Notes under the pieces: model-generated
The model's database searches: none
Told to the model about the DNA's origin: nothing
What the model saw: the letters and a program-made list of their open reading frames with translations, nothing else
Program-made: the position numbers and the translations under genes
NCBI GenBank assembly: GCA_022820835.1
Contig: JAJEET010000110.1
Coordinates: forward strand, 1-47,906
DNA: 47,906 nucleotides
Direction: 5' to 3'
From: Candidatus Poribacteria bacterium
Lineage (GTDB): Bacteria; Poribacteria; WGA-4E; WGA-3G
Shown: positions 32,473-41,549 of the stretch, piece after piece
Layout of the letters: each line of letters opens with the position of its first letter
Numbering within the stretch: the first letter of the stretch is position 1

Positions 32473-33426
32473 ATGAAAACAACACTATCTTTACACAGGC
32501 TTAAGCTTGTGTTGGTTTTAATCTTCGCTTACGGCTTCGCCTTTACAGCGACAGCCCAAAATTATTATCCTGCGGATGTCGGCAACACTTGGGTTTTAGA
32601 GAACACTGACATTCAAGAACGCCGCATCTATAGTCTTGAAGCTCCCGATACTTCTGAAGACCCCGAGGTCATCACCCTGAAGATCGAGATAGAAGAAATC
32701 GACACTGGCGACATTGTTGATACTGACAAATATTTCCTAACTGTCGGCAGTGAGGACATCAAACTCCACAGAACAGTTTTGGAAGAAGGGGCTTTTGGCA
32801 TTATAACGACCAGCTTTCCAACACCGGCTACTTTTTTTCCTCTAACCTTAATGTTAGGCGAGCAGTGGCGGATTCATACCGACGCAGTTAAACTGAGTAT
32901 CTTGCCGTTGCTGTCTGGAAAAAGTACCACTAATTTAGAAGTTGTCAGGTTTGAAGACCTTGAGACACCAGCCGGAACCTTCCGTAACTGTGCAAAGGTT
33001 AAGTTAGCGTTAGAGTTCTCTGCTGGATTCACAAGTCTTACATCAACGACTTATCAATGGTTAGCACCCGATGTGGGACCCGTCCAATACCAAAACAGCG
33101 ACGGTGAAATCTTTCAATTAGTAAGTTTCGAGTTACTAACTGTCCCTGACGCACCCGATACAACAGAAGAAGACATGATGCCCGAACAACCTACTGAAGA
33201 AGATCCTATGTCTGAAATGCCTTCTGAACCGGCTGAGCCTTCTGAAGAAGAGACGATGCCTGAACCGGTGCCGTATGACGTGACAGGCGACGGCGTTGTA
33301 AATATCTTAGACCTCACCTTCGTTGCGTCTCACTTCGGCGAATCGGATCCCGAAGCAGATGTAAACAGTGATGGAATCGTCAACATCTTGGATCTGGTAC
33401 TCGTTGCACAAAACTTCAGCCGTTAG
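32473..33426 (+). CDS. Secreted protein with C-terminal dockerin-like repeats
   Basis: The 317-residue product has a signal peptide (about 1-28, cleavage after TATAQ), a beta-rich domain (about 29-225, NYYPADVGNTWVLENTD to QWLAPDVGPVQY), a Pro/Glu linker with PTEED/PSEPAEPSEEE repeats (about 230-265), and two dockerin-type calcium loops (DVTGDGVVNILDLTFVASHF and DVNSDGIVNILDLVLVAQNF). Dockerins bind cohesins in cellulosome-like complexes; outside those systems they are of unknown use. Its N-terminal domain is paralogous to the protein at 34000, but the C-terminal module differs. Confidence 0.85.
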   Translation: MKTTLSLHRLKLVLVLIFAYGFAFTATAQNYYPADVGNTWVLENTDIQERRIYSLEAPDTSEDPEVITLKIEIEEIDTGDIVDTDKYFLTVGSEDIKLHRTVLEEGAFGIITTSFPTPATFFPLTLMLGEQWRIHTDAVKLSILPLLSGKSTTNLEVVRFEDLETPAGTFRNCAKVKLALEFSAGFTSLTSTTYQWLAPDVGPVQYQNSDGEIFQLVSFELLTVPDAPDTTEEDMMPEQPTEEDPMSEMPSEPAEPSEEETMPEPVPYDVTGDGVVNILDLTFVASHFGESDPEADVNSDGIVNILDLVLVAQNFSR

Positions 33427-33746
33427 GTTTATCTGGCTCGATAGTGGTGCTTTGTCAACTCGAATGATAAGGTAAATCATCGTAGGGGCGAGGTTGCCTC
33501 GTCCGACACCAAGTAGAAAACTCAATTTGAGGTTTGACGGTGGCACTTTGTCAGCTCGAATGATAAGGTAAATCATCGTAGGGGCGAGGTTGCCTCGTCC
33601 GATACCGAGTAGAAAACTCAATATAGAATAACGGGTTAAATCCGTTTTAGTATTTTCACGAAAAAATAATTGTAACCTTGAAATCAATCACTGGGTTACA
33701 TTTGTAACCTCTAAGACCTATCACACGGAACCTAAAAGAGGTCAAT
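33427..33746. other. Gene-free stretch between secreted-protein genes
   Basis: Apart from the 96-bp tandem repeat nothing gene-like was found. Around 33680-33725 the word GTTACA/TTGTAACC recurs (TTGTAACCTTGAAATC and TTTGTAACCTC, with GGGTTACA between), possibly a small inverted repeat before the next gene. Confidence 0.4.
33444..33627. repeat. 96-bp tandem duplication containing a GCGAGG hairpin
   Basis: Two copies begin at 33444 and 33540 with a 96-base period and a few substitutions. Each contains GTAGGGGCGAGGTTGCCTCG (from 33482 and 33578), which folds as GGCGAGG-TTG-CCTCGTC. No gene overlaps. It lies between the two secreted-protein genes. Confidence 0.8.
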
Positions 33747-33950
33747 ATGGTAACTTGGAAAGTGGTGTTAGTTGTAATTGGCATCGCTGCACTGGCGATG
33801 GCAGTTGGAATGTGGTTGGGGTATCAATATGTGTCGGAAAAAGAGGACATATCCCCAGAGGGAGGGCATGCCCCTTCTGACCGTACGGCTCCGCGCTACG
33901 ACCAACCACTCGTGTCTTCACCAGTCCTCGCGACGGTTCTGATAGGATAG
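33747..33950 (+). CDS. Small single-helix membrane protein
   Basis: Not recognised. The 67-residue product has one N-terminal membrane helix (about residues 5-27, VVLVVIGIAALAMAVGMWLG), then a charged region (YVSEKEDISPEGGHAPSDR) and a Pro/Ser tail. AGAGG lies 7 bases before ATG. Coding status rests on the clean helix, ribosome site and position between two secreted-protein genes. Confidence 0.5.
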   Translation: MVTWKVVLVVIGIAALAMAVGMWLGYQYVSEKEDISPEGGHAPSDRTAPRYDQPLVSSPVLATVLIG

Positions 33951-33999
33951 TGATATTGTTCAAGTCTATGTCTTTTTTTTATTTGAGGAGTTCTAAACT

Positions 34000-35787
34000 A
34001 TGAAGTCTACCAAACTTATGTCTTGGTTCAAACCGTTTTTTGTTCTAAGCATTATCTGTGGGTTCGCACTCACAGCAACCGCACAAAATTATTATCCTGC
34101 GAATGTCGGCAATACGTGGGTTCTCTTGAGTACCGACGGGGCTGAACAACGCACCTATACCTTTGAGGGACCCGAAACTATTGATGGTGAGGAGTTTATC
34201 CTCCAGAACGTCGCCAAGGAGACAGTCGGAACAGATGTCGTTCTCTTTGACAAGTCCTGGGTAACTGTTGCTGAAGATGGAGAGATTTTACTACATCAAG
34301 TCGCCTACGACCGAGGCGTATTCGGCATCGCCGAGGCGACTTGGGATCCACCAGTCACTAATTTTCCCGCTGCGCTACCTTTAGGACAGACCTGGCAGAT
34401 TGTGACGGAAACCGTATTGCAACTCGTCGGAGCAGCAACCACTACCACTGTTTTAGAAGTTGTTGCAATCGAAGACGTTGAAACGCCAATCGGCGTATTC
34501 AAAGATTGTGTTAGGGTAGAGATTAGTCGAGAAGCCGTCACGGCAGTTCAAATCCTGACAGAGGAGGAGATCCTATGGCTTGCACCCGATGTGGGCCCCG
34601 TTAAATTCTTCGATGATACAAACAGCGTTACTTATGAATTGACAAGTTACAACTTAGTCGAACCAACTGTGGTTGAAGATATCCCTGTTGTTGAGGATAC
34701 ACCTGTCGAGGAACCTCCAATGACTGAGGAAACGCCTGTCACCGAAGAAGAACCTGTCGTCGAAGAAGGGATGATGGAAGAAGATATGGTTGAAGAACCC
34801 GTCGTCGAAGAACCCGTCACGGAAGAACCGATGGTCGAAGAACCGATGGTCCCCGAAACTTTCGGTTTTGATCTCACACTTGAACCGGGTTTGAACATGA
34901 TTTCTATCCCATTGATGCCAGAAGAACCTTACACGGCAAAGTCATTGGCAGAAATGCTAACGGCTACCCTCGTTATTCAATTGGATACAGCAACTCAGGA
35001 GTTTAGTGCTTATACCACCCTTGATGAAGGTGATGGCTTCGGCATTGACGGTGGTATGGGGTATATCGTTAATACACCTGCTGGCGGTATGGTGAAGTTC
35101 ACCGGAGCCGCTTGGAATAACCAGTCTGAAGCCGCTGACGCTGATCATGCCCCCGCTGCACCAACACTCTCAAAAAATAAAAACACATGGGCGTTTGTCG
35201 TCACCAGCAACATTGGTGGTATGGAGGCAGGCACCGGCTACACACTCGTCGCTGAAAACCTCCGCACTGGTACCATCGCTACAGAGAATATCACCAGCGA
35301 TGTGAAACGTTCCGCCGCTGTCTGGGCAGACCTGAACCGTAAGAGCGTCGTCGAAGCCGGCGATAGACTCGAAATCGCACTCTATGACGATCGCGGGAAC
35401 GTCGTCTCCGGTCCCTTCCAACGCACCGTCACAACCGCTGACATCCGCAACGCTTTCTTGAGCCTGCAACTGAATGTCGGCGATGTGCAACCGAAGGACA
35501 CCATCCTTGCCCAGAACTTCCCGAATCCGTTCAATCCTGAAACGTGGATTCCGTATCAGCTGAGCAAACCGGCTGAAGTTTCGATCAGTATTCACAATAT
35601 TTCGGGGCATTTGGTTCGGACGTTAGACTTAGACTTGCAGCCCGTCGGTTCCTATATGACACCTTCGACTGCGGCGTATTGGGATGGTAAGAACGCTGTT
35701 GGTGAGCGCGTATCGAGTGGTATCTACTTCTACACGCTCCAAACCGCTGATTTTGCTGCAACCCGACGCATGGTTATTCTCAAGTAG
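34000..35787 (+). CDS. Secreted protein with FlgD/T9SS-like C-terminal sorting domain
   Basis: The 595-residue product has a signal peptide (about 1-29, ending TATAQ), a domain paralogous to the 32473 protein (NYYPANVGNTWVLLSTDG to LAPDVGPVKFF), and an acidic Val/Glu/Pro linker with repeated VVEEP/VTEEP units (about 222-286). A beta domain follows (LTLEPGLNMISIPLMPEEPY onward). The C-terminal tail has NFPNPFNPETWIPYQL, PAEVSISIHNISGHLVRTL, SSGIYFYTLQ and RRMVILK. That tail is the FlgD-Ig/type A sorting domain used by the type IX (Por) secretion system in Bacteroidota and abundant in Poribacteria-like genomes. GAGGAG precedes ATG. Confidence 0.87.
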   Translation: MKSTKLMSWFKPFFVLSIICGFALTATAQNYYPANVGNTWVLLSTDGAEQRTYTFEGPETIDGEEFILQNVAKETVGTDVVLFDKSWVTVAEDGEILLHQVAYDRGVFGIAEATWDPPVTNFPAALPLGQTWQIVTETVLQLVGAATTTTVLEVVAIEDVETPIGVFKDCVRVEISREAVTAVQILTEEEILWLAPDVGPVKFFDDTNSVTYELTSYNLVEPTVVEDIPVVEDTPVEEPPMTEETPVTEEEPVVEEGMMEEDMVEEPVVEEPVTEEPMVEEPMVPETFGFDLTLEPGLNMISIPLMPEEPYTAKSLAEMLTATLVIQLDTATQEFSAYTTLDEGDGFGIDGGMGYIVNTPAGGMVKFTGAAWNNQSEAADADHAPAAPTLSKNKNTWAFVVTSNIGGMEAGTGYTLVAENLRTGTIATENITSDVKRSAAVWADLNRKSVVEAGDRLEIALYDDRGNVVSGPFQRTVTTADIRNAFLSLQLNVGDVQPKDTILAQNFPNPFNPETWIPYQLSKPAEVSISIHNISGHLVRTLDLDLQPVGSYMTPSTAAYWDGKNAVGERVSSGIYFYTLQTADFAATRRMVILK

Positions 35788-35806
35788 GAAACATACCGAT
35801 ACCCTA

Positions 35807-35842
35807 AAAAACGCCTTGATGTCACCATCAAGGCGTTTTTTT
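35807..35842. terminator. Strong Rho-independent terminator
   Basis: AAACGCCTTGATG pairs with CATCAAGGCGTTT around TCAC, followed by a T run and preceded by A residues. It closes the secreted-protein transcript and could also act from the right. Confidence 0.88.
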
Positions 35843-35871
35843 ATCAAACCGCAGGCGTACCTTGCAATACT

Positions 35872-35970
35872 TTTGTCGCTTCACATTTCGGGGGAACGAA
35901 TTCGGAGGCTGATCTGAACGGCGACGGTATCGTTAACATTCTCAATCTAACGCTCGTTGCGCAGCACTTG
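35872..35970 (+). pseudogene. Orphan dockerin-like fragment
   Basis: In frame from 35872 the translation reads FVASHFGGTNSEADLNGDGI followed by VNILNLTLVAQHL, nearly the same as the end of the 32473 protein. There is no start codon, ribosome site or upstream domain, and the stretch follows the terminator. It is the remnant of a dockerin-bearing gene or a misplaced C-terminal module. Confidence 0.75.
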
Positions 35971-35984
35971 GTGATTAGGGGACG

Positions 35985-37562
35985 TTACGCCACCCGTTTT
36001 TGGGTTTCGTGTGCCGCAAGCGTTTCCGCATGCCACGAAGATACCTCGTTCCCATTTCGGAACCGCCACGAAAATCTGAGCGACGCGTCACCTCCGTTAT
36101 AGAAAACTGCTTCTGCACTCCCGTCTTGTTGTTCTAAAATAGGGCGCACCAGAGAGAGAAGATTCGGTGGCGGATGGCTGTTCCCATTGCCTCGTTGGAC
36201 CTCTAAAAGTTGCGCCACTGCACCCTGTACCTCACGCGTTCCAAGAAGCAGCGGACCGTAGCACGCCGTAACCGCACCCTGTCCCCAATTCCGTCCGTGT
36301 CCCGCCGCGACTGAGCAGACCGCGCCACCCATGTCCGCATGTTCACGTCCACCACGTAGCACGCGCCGCGCCATACCCAAACGTGTCCCAGCACTCTCTA
36401 ACGCACGCATCGCATACGTCCTATCACCTGTTACCTGATACGCAAGCGTTAATGTAGCCGTTGACGGTTCCCGAATCGGTTTCACGGAGCCATCATCAGA
36501 CCATTCACCCCAGTACGCCATATCCGCGCGTTTGCCGACTCCTGGTTCCCGACGGCGGTTTTGTTGCGGAAAAACCAACGCCAGCAGCTCAGGCGATTCG
36601 TCAGGCAAATCTGCCAATCCGGCTCGGATTGCTGCGTCAAAGCCAGTGTCCTCAAACGTCCAACGATAGTAACTCAACGCAGCCGCCGCCGGATCGTTAA
36701 ACGGATCGCTCAGTGATGTCACGAGCGGCTCTACAATCCGCTTTGCTGCCGTTTTAAAGACTTCTTCGCCAGATAGCAGGTAAAGATCCCCCAACGCATA
36801 GATGGCACCAGAAGCCAATAGTACCTCAATTCCCGCAAGCGGATCCCTCGGAATATGGTGCGAACTTGCCACCAACCGCTGTAAATTCTTTGCGTCAACC
36901 GCGGCTTCATTGAGACCTTCGCCATCGTGCGTCCAGAGCAACGGCATCGGATCCGGCGCAGCAACAAGCTGCTCGGCACGCTTCGCCCCATACCGCAATG
37001 CCCACGTCAGATAGCGTTCCTCACCCGTCACACGGTACGCCGCAAGTGCGATATGGATAAACCGAAAATGCTCCGCCAGTTCATACCTGTCCCTTTCATC
37101 GTTCTTAACGTCTCGGCTGCCGATATTGTAGCCGATAAACGTGTCCCTATCGTAATCATACCACGGCGGGATTTCTGGCACCCAATTGCCGATATGCTCT
37201 GCAGCGTCTGTCAACAGGTGAACGGCTTCCGTATCTTCAGGCACCAATCCGATATAGCGTGGCAGGAAAAGCAGGAACGGCTCCGGTCCGTGATGTGCCT
37301 CCGCCTTCGGTTCATAGCCGTGGACGCAATCCCGTTTCACCCAACCGAGCAATGCCGCCTTCAACATATCGAAATGCTTCAGGACCGCTGCATCACCTGT
37401 GATGAGATAGTGTGGAAACCATGCCAGCGCGTAGTTCGCTTCGTCTTCGCCCCCATCGTTCGGACCCGGCGGATCGAGCAGCATGCTCTGTTTCAGCCAG
37501 CGTCCCATCTCGTTTCTAAGTGTCGTATAGCCGGTATAGCATTCGTGGATCGTCTTGTCCAT
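35985..37562 (-). CDS. Six-hairpin (alpha/alpha barrel) glycosidase-like protein
   Basis: The 525-residue cytoplasmic product has repeated helical hairpins with Trp/Tyr-rich edges (ANYALAWFPHYLITGDAAVLKH in two parts, RYELAEHFRFIHIALAAYRVTGEERYL, SGAIYALGDLYLLSGEEVFK, TATLTLAYQVTGDRTYAMRAL). This is the pattern of six-hairpin glycosidases and epimerases such as GH88/GH105/GH127-like proteins. No catalytic pair could be assigned. TTG 37565 is possible, but ATG 37562 with GGAGAG just upstream is chosen. It is 9 bases from the upstream sugar isomerase-like gene, so both probably act on one carbohydrate. Confidence 0.75.
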   Translation of the reverse strand: MDKTIHECYTGYTTLRNEMGRWLKQSMLLDPPGPNDGGEDEANYALAWFPHYLITGDAAVLKHFDMLKAALLGWVKRDCVHGYEPKAEAHHGPEPFLLFLPRYIGLVPEDTEAVHLLTDAAEHIGNWVPEIPPWYDYDRDTFIGYNIGSRDVKNDERDRYELAEHFRFIHIALAAYRVTGEERYLTWALRYGAKRAEQLVAAPDPMPLLWTHDGEGLNEAAVDAKNLQRLVASSHHIPRDPLAGIEVLLASGAIYALGDLYLLSGEEVFKTAAKRIVEPLVTSLSDPFNDPAAAALSYYRWTFEDTGFDAAIRAGLADLPDESPELLALVFPQQNRRREPGVGKRADMAYWGEWSDDGSVKPIREPSTATLTLAYQVTGDRTYAMRALESAGTRLGMARRVLRGGREHADMGGAVCSVAAGHGRNWGQGAVTACYGPLLLGTREVQGAVAQLLEVQRGNGNSHPPPNLLSLVRPILEQQDGSAEAVFYNGGDASLRFSWRFRNGNEVSSWHAETLAAHETQKRVA

Positions 37563-37571
37563 CAATCTCTC

Positions 37572-38381
37572 CTACAACAGTGACTTCACAAATTCAATGC
37601 TCCGTTTCGCGATCGTCTTCGGATCCGGTTTGAAATCAAAGACCTCTGTTGAGACATAACCTTTATAGTCAATCTCTTTGAGTGCCGCAATAATCGGTGG
37701 ATAATCGACATTGCCAGACCCCGGCAAGTAGCCGTTGTCATCGTTGGAGTGAAAATGTGCGACGTGTGGTGCGTGTTTACGGATCTGCGTCGGCATATCG
37801 ATCCCTTCTTTCGCGGTACTACATACGTCCAGGATCATCTCGAAATTCGGGTGATTGACAGCCTCGACCATCTCAACGGCTGTATCCGGGTGCGTGATGA
37901 AGTTCGTCTGATCGCTCGACAACGGTTCCATACACAGCATCACATCTCTCTCGCCTGCCAGTGCCGCACTTTCAGCGAAGGTTGCACGTGCGTACTCCCA
38001 CGCCTCCTCAAAACTGAGGGGGTCCATCACGTTTCGTTGTTGTGGTGAACCGATGACCATCACCTCACCTCCCAAATCCGCACAAAGGTTTACCAGTGCC
38101 AAGAAATAATCGCGTGTCTCCTCGCGAATCTCGGCATCCGGATGATTAACGTACAACCCCGGCGGCGAGACAAGTAGCCAGTGCAGCCCCGCAATTTCTA
38201 TCTTCGCATCTTCCGCCGCTTTACGGATACGCGACCGCTCGGCTTCACTGATATCTAAAACCGAGTCTGCCAAAGTAAACGGCGCAATCTCAACCGCATC
38301 ATAACCGAGTTCAGCGGCGTAAGTGAAAACATCTTCTATCTTCCAATCTTCAAACATTTCGTTGCATATCGCAATTTTCAT
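37572..38381 (-). CDS. Sugar phosphate isomerase/epimerase (xylose isomerase-like TIM barrel)
   Basis: The 269-residue AP endonuclease family 2 barrel shows FTYAAELGYDAVEIAPF near residue 19, the metal-ligand Glu in CMEPLSSDQTNF near 151, the Asp/His set in MILDVCSTAKEG and HVAHFHSNDDNGYLPGSG, and Glu in YVSTEVFDFKPDP. Such enzymes interconvert keto sugars or act as inosose isomerases; the substrate is unknown. GTAGGA precedes ATG. It is the first gene of a two-gene operon with the six-hairpin protein. Confidence 0.9.
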   Translation of the reverse strand: MKIAICNEMFEDWKIEDVFTYAAELGYDAVEIAPFTLADSVLDISEAERSRIRKAAEDAKIEIAGLHWLLVSPPGLYVNHPDAEIREETRDYFLALVNLCADLGGEVMVIGSPQQRNVMDPLSFEEAWEYARATFAESAALAGERDVMLCMEPLSSDQTNFITHPDTAVEMVEAVNHPNFEMILDVCSTAKEGIDMPTQIRKHAPHVAHFHSNDDNGYLPGSGNVDYPPIIAALKEIDYKGYVSTEVFDFKPDPKTIAKRSIEFVKSLL

Positions 38382-38500
38382 TTTTTATCCTACCTCTATT
38401 TTTTTATCTATTGTAAAGCGTTCACGCTTTTTTGTCAATTTTTTCTCTCCATAGACCAGAACCATTCAATTCAGAAACTATTTCGTCGGAGGTAGGAAAG

Positions 38501-41386
38501 TTAGAACGCATTTGCCATATCCGTTTGTTCCTCAAGCGAGATGTGGAACATGCCGTGATCGTGAGTTCCAACGTAAAGTCGACCGTTGCTGGTAACGAGG
38601 GATTGGATTCTGCTGGGAACTTCTGAAGAAAGCAGTTCCCACTTGCTATGAGTATCTAAGCGGTAAGCACTGCTATCGCCGACCCCGTAGATGGTAGTGC
38701 CATCTACAGCGAATCTGTCTATAACGGTGGGCATACCGGTTTTATCGGTGATGACCTGCCAGTGTTCTCCAGTTTGTGAGATCAAGACACCTTTATCCGT
38801 TGCAAGACAAATTGTTGAACCTGCGAAGGTAATCTCTTTGAAATGCGCAACGGAGATCGGCAACGTTGAGGTAATGTCTTTCCAGTTGTCTCCACTATCA
38901 ACGGATTGAAACAATTTTCCATTCGATTGACCAACGTAGATGGTTTCACCTGAAACAGCCAGTGTAGATTCCGAGTCAATATCGACGAATCCTGTGTCTG
39001 TCCATTCCGGATCACCGGGTCTCCATTTGAAAAGCCGTTGCCTAAATTCAGCATAAAATGTCCTGCCACCGACAGCGAAGGCTTCAATTTTCGTGCGTTT
39101 TTTTCTAAGGAGATGCGATATATATGATCGTGCAGTGCTATCGTCTGGCACTGCATCGGCTTCAAAAGCTGGAACATCGTGAATGGGAATCAGTTCATCG
39201 CCTGCAATGGATGTGCGGAAAATACTTGGTTTGTTTTCCTCAATTGAAATAGAATAGAGGATAGTATCAGCAGTCGTTAGCTTTATGTTCGCATAAAAAT
39301 CGGTATCTAATTCGGGTATGTGCTCGTGCGTATTGAAATGAGCACTTTCCCAAGTCTCACCCCCATCAGTTGACTGAACAAGGTCACCCCCGATATGCAT
39401 ATAGAGTCTGTGGTTTAGGGCAACCAAGTCGTAGAGTTCGGGACCTGTCATCCCGTTTACGAATCGATGCCAGGACTCGCCGGCATCAGTTGTGCGACTG
39501 ATCCCGAATGCATCGGCTTTATAAAATGTCCTCTCATCAATAGCGATAGCTGGAAATCTGGGTGCCATATATGAATTGATAATAGATCTAAGAGGGGTCC
39601 AGGTTTGCCCACCGTCAATGGATCGAAATTCGGCTATTCCGAGAACTAAGAGTGTTTTACCTGCAGCCAAGACTTGTATAGCAGAATCTAAGTTTATGAC
39701 TTGAGATTCATCTGTAGGTGTTATTTCAGTCCATGACGCTCCAATATCTGCAGAGTGGAAGATTCTTTTTCGTGCGTATTTACGGCTAGGTATTGATGGA
39801 TTTGATTTATCGGTTTCTGACAAAACAATATCGGGTGCTATTCCGACATAGAGGTTGTTTTCCTCGACAGTCAAAGCGTAAACGGCACCAGATAGGTCAG
39901 TGAGCAGTTGTTGCCAGTCGCTTGAACCGAGGCGATAGAGTCCTCGGTTTGTGCCAGCGAATAGGGTGTTTCCGATTATAGCAACTGTATAAATCCGTTT
40001 CCCTGCCAATCTCTTATTTAGAGATATCCACTGCTGACCGGCATCGGTTGATTGAAAGATCCCCTTCTCTTGAAGGGCAAGATACAGCACTATGTTTGCT
40101 TGTGGATTGTGTTTCTCGCTTGCATCGATGCCGATGAGTCCACTGGCGACACCTTTGGGACGCGGTCCAAGTGCGTTCCACGTATCACCGCCATCTTCTG
40201 AAGCGAGCACCTCATCAGCGGAAACAGTATAGAGGGTGCCTCGGTGTTCTGTTATCGGCACTCGGTACTGTCCGGTGGGTATATCGGTATTAACAAGCAC
40301 CCATGTTGTGTCGGGGGTCAACCTATAGAGCCCCGTTTTTGCAGCAGCATAGATCGTTCCATCAGCAGCTTCAAAGATGTCATAGACGACACCGCCTTTC
40401 GGTCCGATTGACTGTTTCCACTCTGAAGTGGAAAACTTTCCGGGATCCTCCCATGCGTTTGTTGTGAGGGAAGTCTGTGAGGTTTGCATGCCAGCCCCAC
40501 TGTTTTTACTGGGAATGATTGTTCTGCCAATCTGATTTCGCACATCAGGCCTTGCGACAATATCAATGAGGATAGATTCATCAACGAGTTCAACGGTAGG
40601 TTCAGATTGTGTGTCAAAACTGTATGGCTGCTGAAACCGGAGCAAGTATTGGCTGCCCATACCCAAGAGTATCACCAATGTCACTGCGGCACCGAAAGCT
40701 GCCCAAGGGAGTAAAGGTTTTTTAGCGGACGGTGTTGGTGTCGGATTCGAGTCGGCAATGTGTCGCATGACGTTCTCAACGAGATTTTCAGATAATTGGA
40801 CCCCGTTAAGCGTTTCGCGGACCAATGCTTCTTCTTGTAAACGCTTGCGGGCACGGCGAAGTCGGCTCTTAATCGTATTCACCGATACACCTAAGAATTT
40901 GCTGATCTCCACCGAGGTCATTTTACCGAGGTAGTGAAGCGTCACAACGGTCCGTTCACTTTCCGGTAGCTGCTGTAGGAGCCTTTTGGCAAGATTTTGT
41001 CGATGCTTAGTGTTTTCAACTTCACGCTGATGGGATATATGATGTACGTAGAAGGCTTCTTCAACCTCTTCTGGACGTGTAGCTTCTAAGGATTGCATAT
41101 TCAATTTCTTCATTTTAGCTTTGTTCCGCTTTATCCAATTAATGCAGCGTCGATTCGCGATGACATAAAGCCATCCTTCAAATCGGTCTGGATCCTCTAA
41201 GGTCCCAAGTTTTTTGTAGACTTGGATAAAGGTGTCTTGGGTGATCTCCTCTGCAATGTGAAAATCCCCAATTTTCCGCCATATAAGGGCATGAACGCCT
41301 TTTTGGTGTATCCGCATTAATGTACTGAAAGCCTCGTCATCGCCAGACAAAATTCTACGAATCAGTTGAACGTTGTCCTCTACCAT
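38501..41386 (-). CDS. ECF sigma factor fused via a membrane helix to an Asp-box beta-propeller
   Basis: From ATG 41386 (AAGGAG upstream) the product has 961 residues. Region 2 lies at about 12-90 (EITQDTFIQVYKKLGTLEDP, FEGWLYVIANRRCINWIKR). Region 4 lies at about 130-186 (LPESERTVVTLHYLGKMTSV, NTIKSRLRRARKRL). One membrane helix lies at about 225-249, preceded by a Pro/Thr linker and KK. The rest is about 700 residues of beta-propeller with at least seven Asp-box motifs (SEDGGDTW, STDAGQQW, SADIGASW, SIDGGQTW, TTDAGESW, STDGGETW, SVDSGDNW). Topology predicts the sigma domains inside and the propeller outside. Activity control by regulated proteolysis or tethering is inferred. No separate anti-sigma gene is adjacent. 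Confidence 0.88.
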   Translation of the reverse strand: MVEDNVQLIRRILSGDDEAFSTLMRIHQKGVHALIWRKIGDFHIAEEITQDTFIQVYKKLGTLEDPDRFEGWLYVIANRRCINWIKRNKAKMKKLNMQSLEATRPEEVEEAFYVHHISHQREVENTKHRQNLAKRLLQQLPESERTVVTLHYLGKMTSVEISKFLGVSVNTIKSRLRRARKRLQEEALVRETLNGVQLSENLVENVMRHIADSNPTPTPSAKKPLLPWAAFGAAVTLVILLGMGSQYLLRFQQPYSFDTQSEPTVELVDESILIDIVARPDVRNQIGRTIIPSKNSGAGMQTSQTSLTTNAWEDPGKFSTSEWKQSIGPKGGVVYDIFEAADGTIYAAAKTGLYRLTPDTTWVLVNTDIPTGQYRVPITEHRGTLYTVSADEVLASEDGGDTWNALGPRPKGVASGLIGIDASEKHNPQANIVLYLALQEKGIFQSTDAGQQWISLNKRLAGKRIYTVAIIGNTLFAGTNRGLYRLGSSDWQQLLTDLSGAVYALTVEENNLYVGIAPDIVLSETDKSNPSIPSRKYARKRIFHSADIGASWTEITPTDESQVINLDSAIQVLAAGKTLLVLGIAEFRSIDGGQTWTPLRSIINSYMAPRFPAIAIDERTFYKADAFGISRTTDAGESWHRFVNGMTGPELYDLVALNHRLYMHIGGDLVQSTDGGETWESAHFNTHEHIPELDTDFYANIKLTTADTILYSISIEENKPSIFRTSIAGDELIPIHDVPAFEADAVPDDSTARSYISHLLRKKRTKIEAFAVGGRTFYAEFRQRLFKWRPGDPEWTDTGFVDIDSESTLAVSGETIYVGQSNGKLFQSVDSGDNWKDITSTLPISVAHFKEITFAGSTICLATDKGVLISQTGEHWQVITDKTGMPTVIDRFAVDGTTIYGVGDSSAYRLDTHSKWELLSSEVPSRIQSLVTSNGRLYVGTHDHGMFHISLEEQTDMANAF

Positions 41387-41549
41387 CAAAATTCTCCTTG
41401 CTACCAGTTGATTTACGGCTATCTGCTTCTGTGTAGCAAATGTACAGGTTCCCATGATATTGCCGCTGTTCAAGTTGATGAAACCAAAATATTTATTTAT
41501 AGCGAAACCTACAATTAAGGAGACACTTTTCCTTTAACAAAAAACAGTT

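Noticed and set aside
33540..33556. GTGGCACTTTGTCAG as a sigma-54 promoter
   Set aside because: The -12 half lacks TTGC at the right spacing and it lies in a repeat.
33444..33627. Tandem repeat as a CRISPR or coding repeat
   Set aside because: Two 96-base units without spacers, stops in the frames, and a dispersed hairpin inside.
36927..37583. 218-codon plus-strand frame
   Set aside because: Antisense to the six-hairpin protein, which has good codon pattern, a ribosome site and an operon partner.
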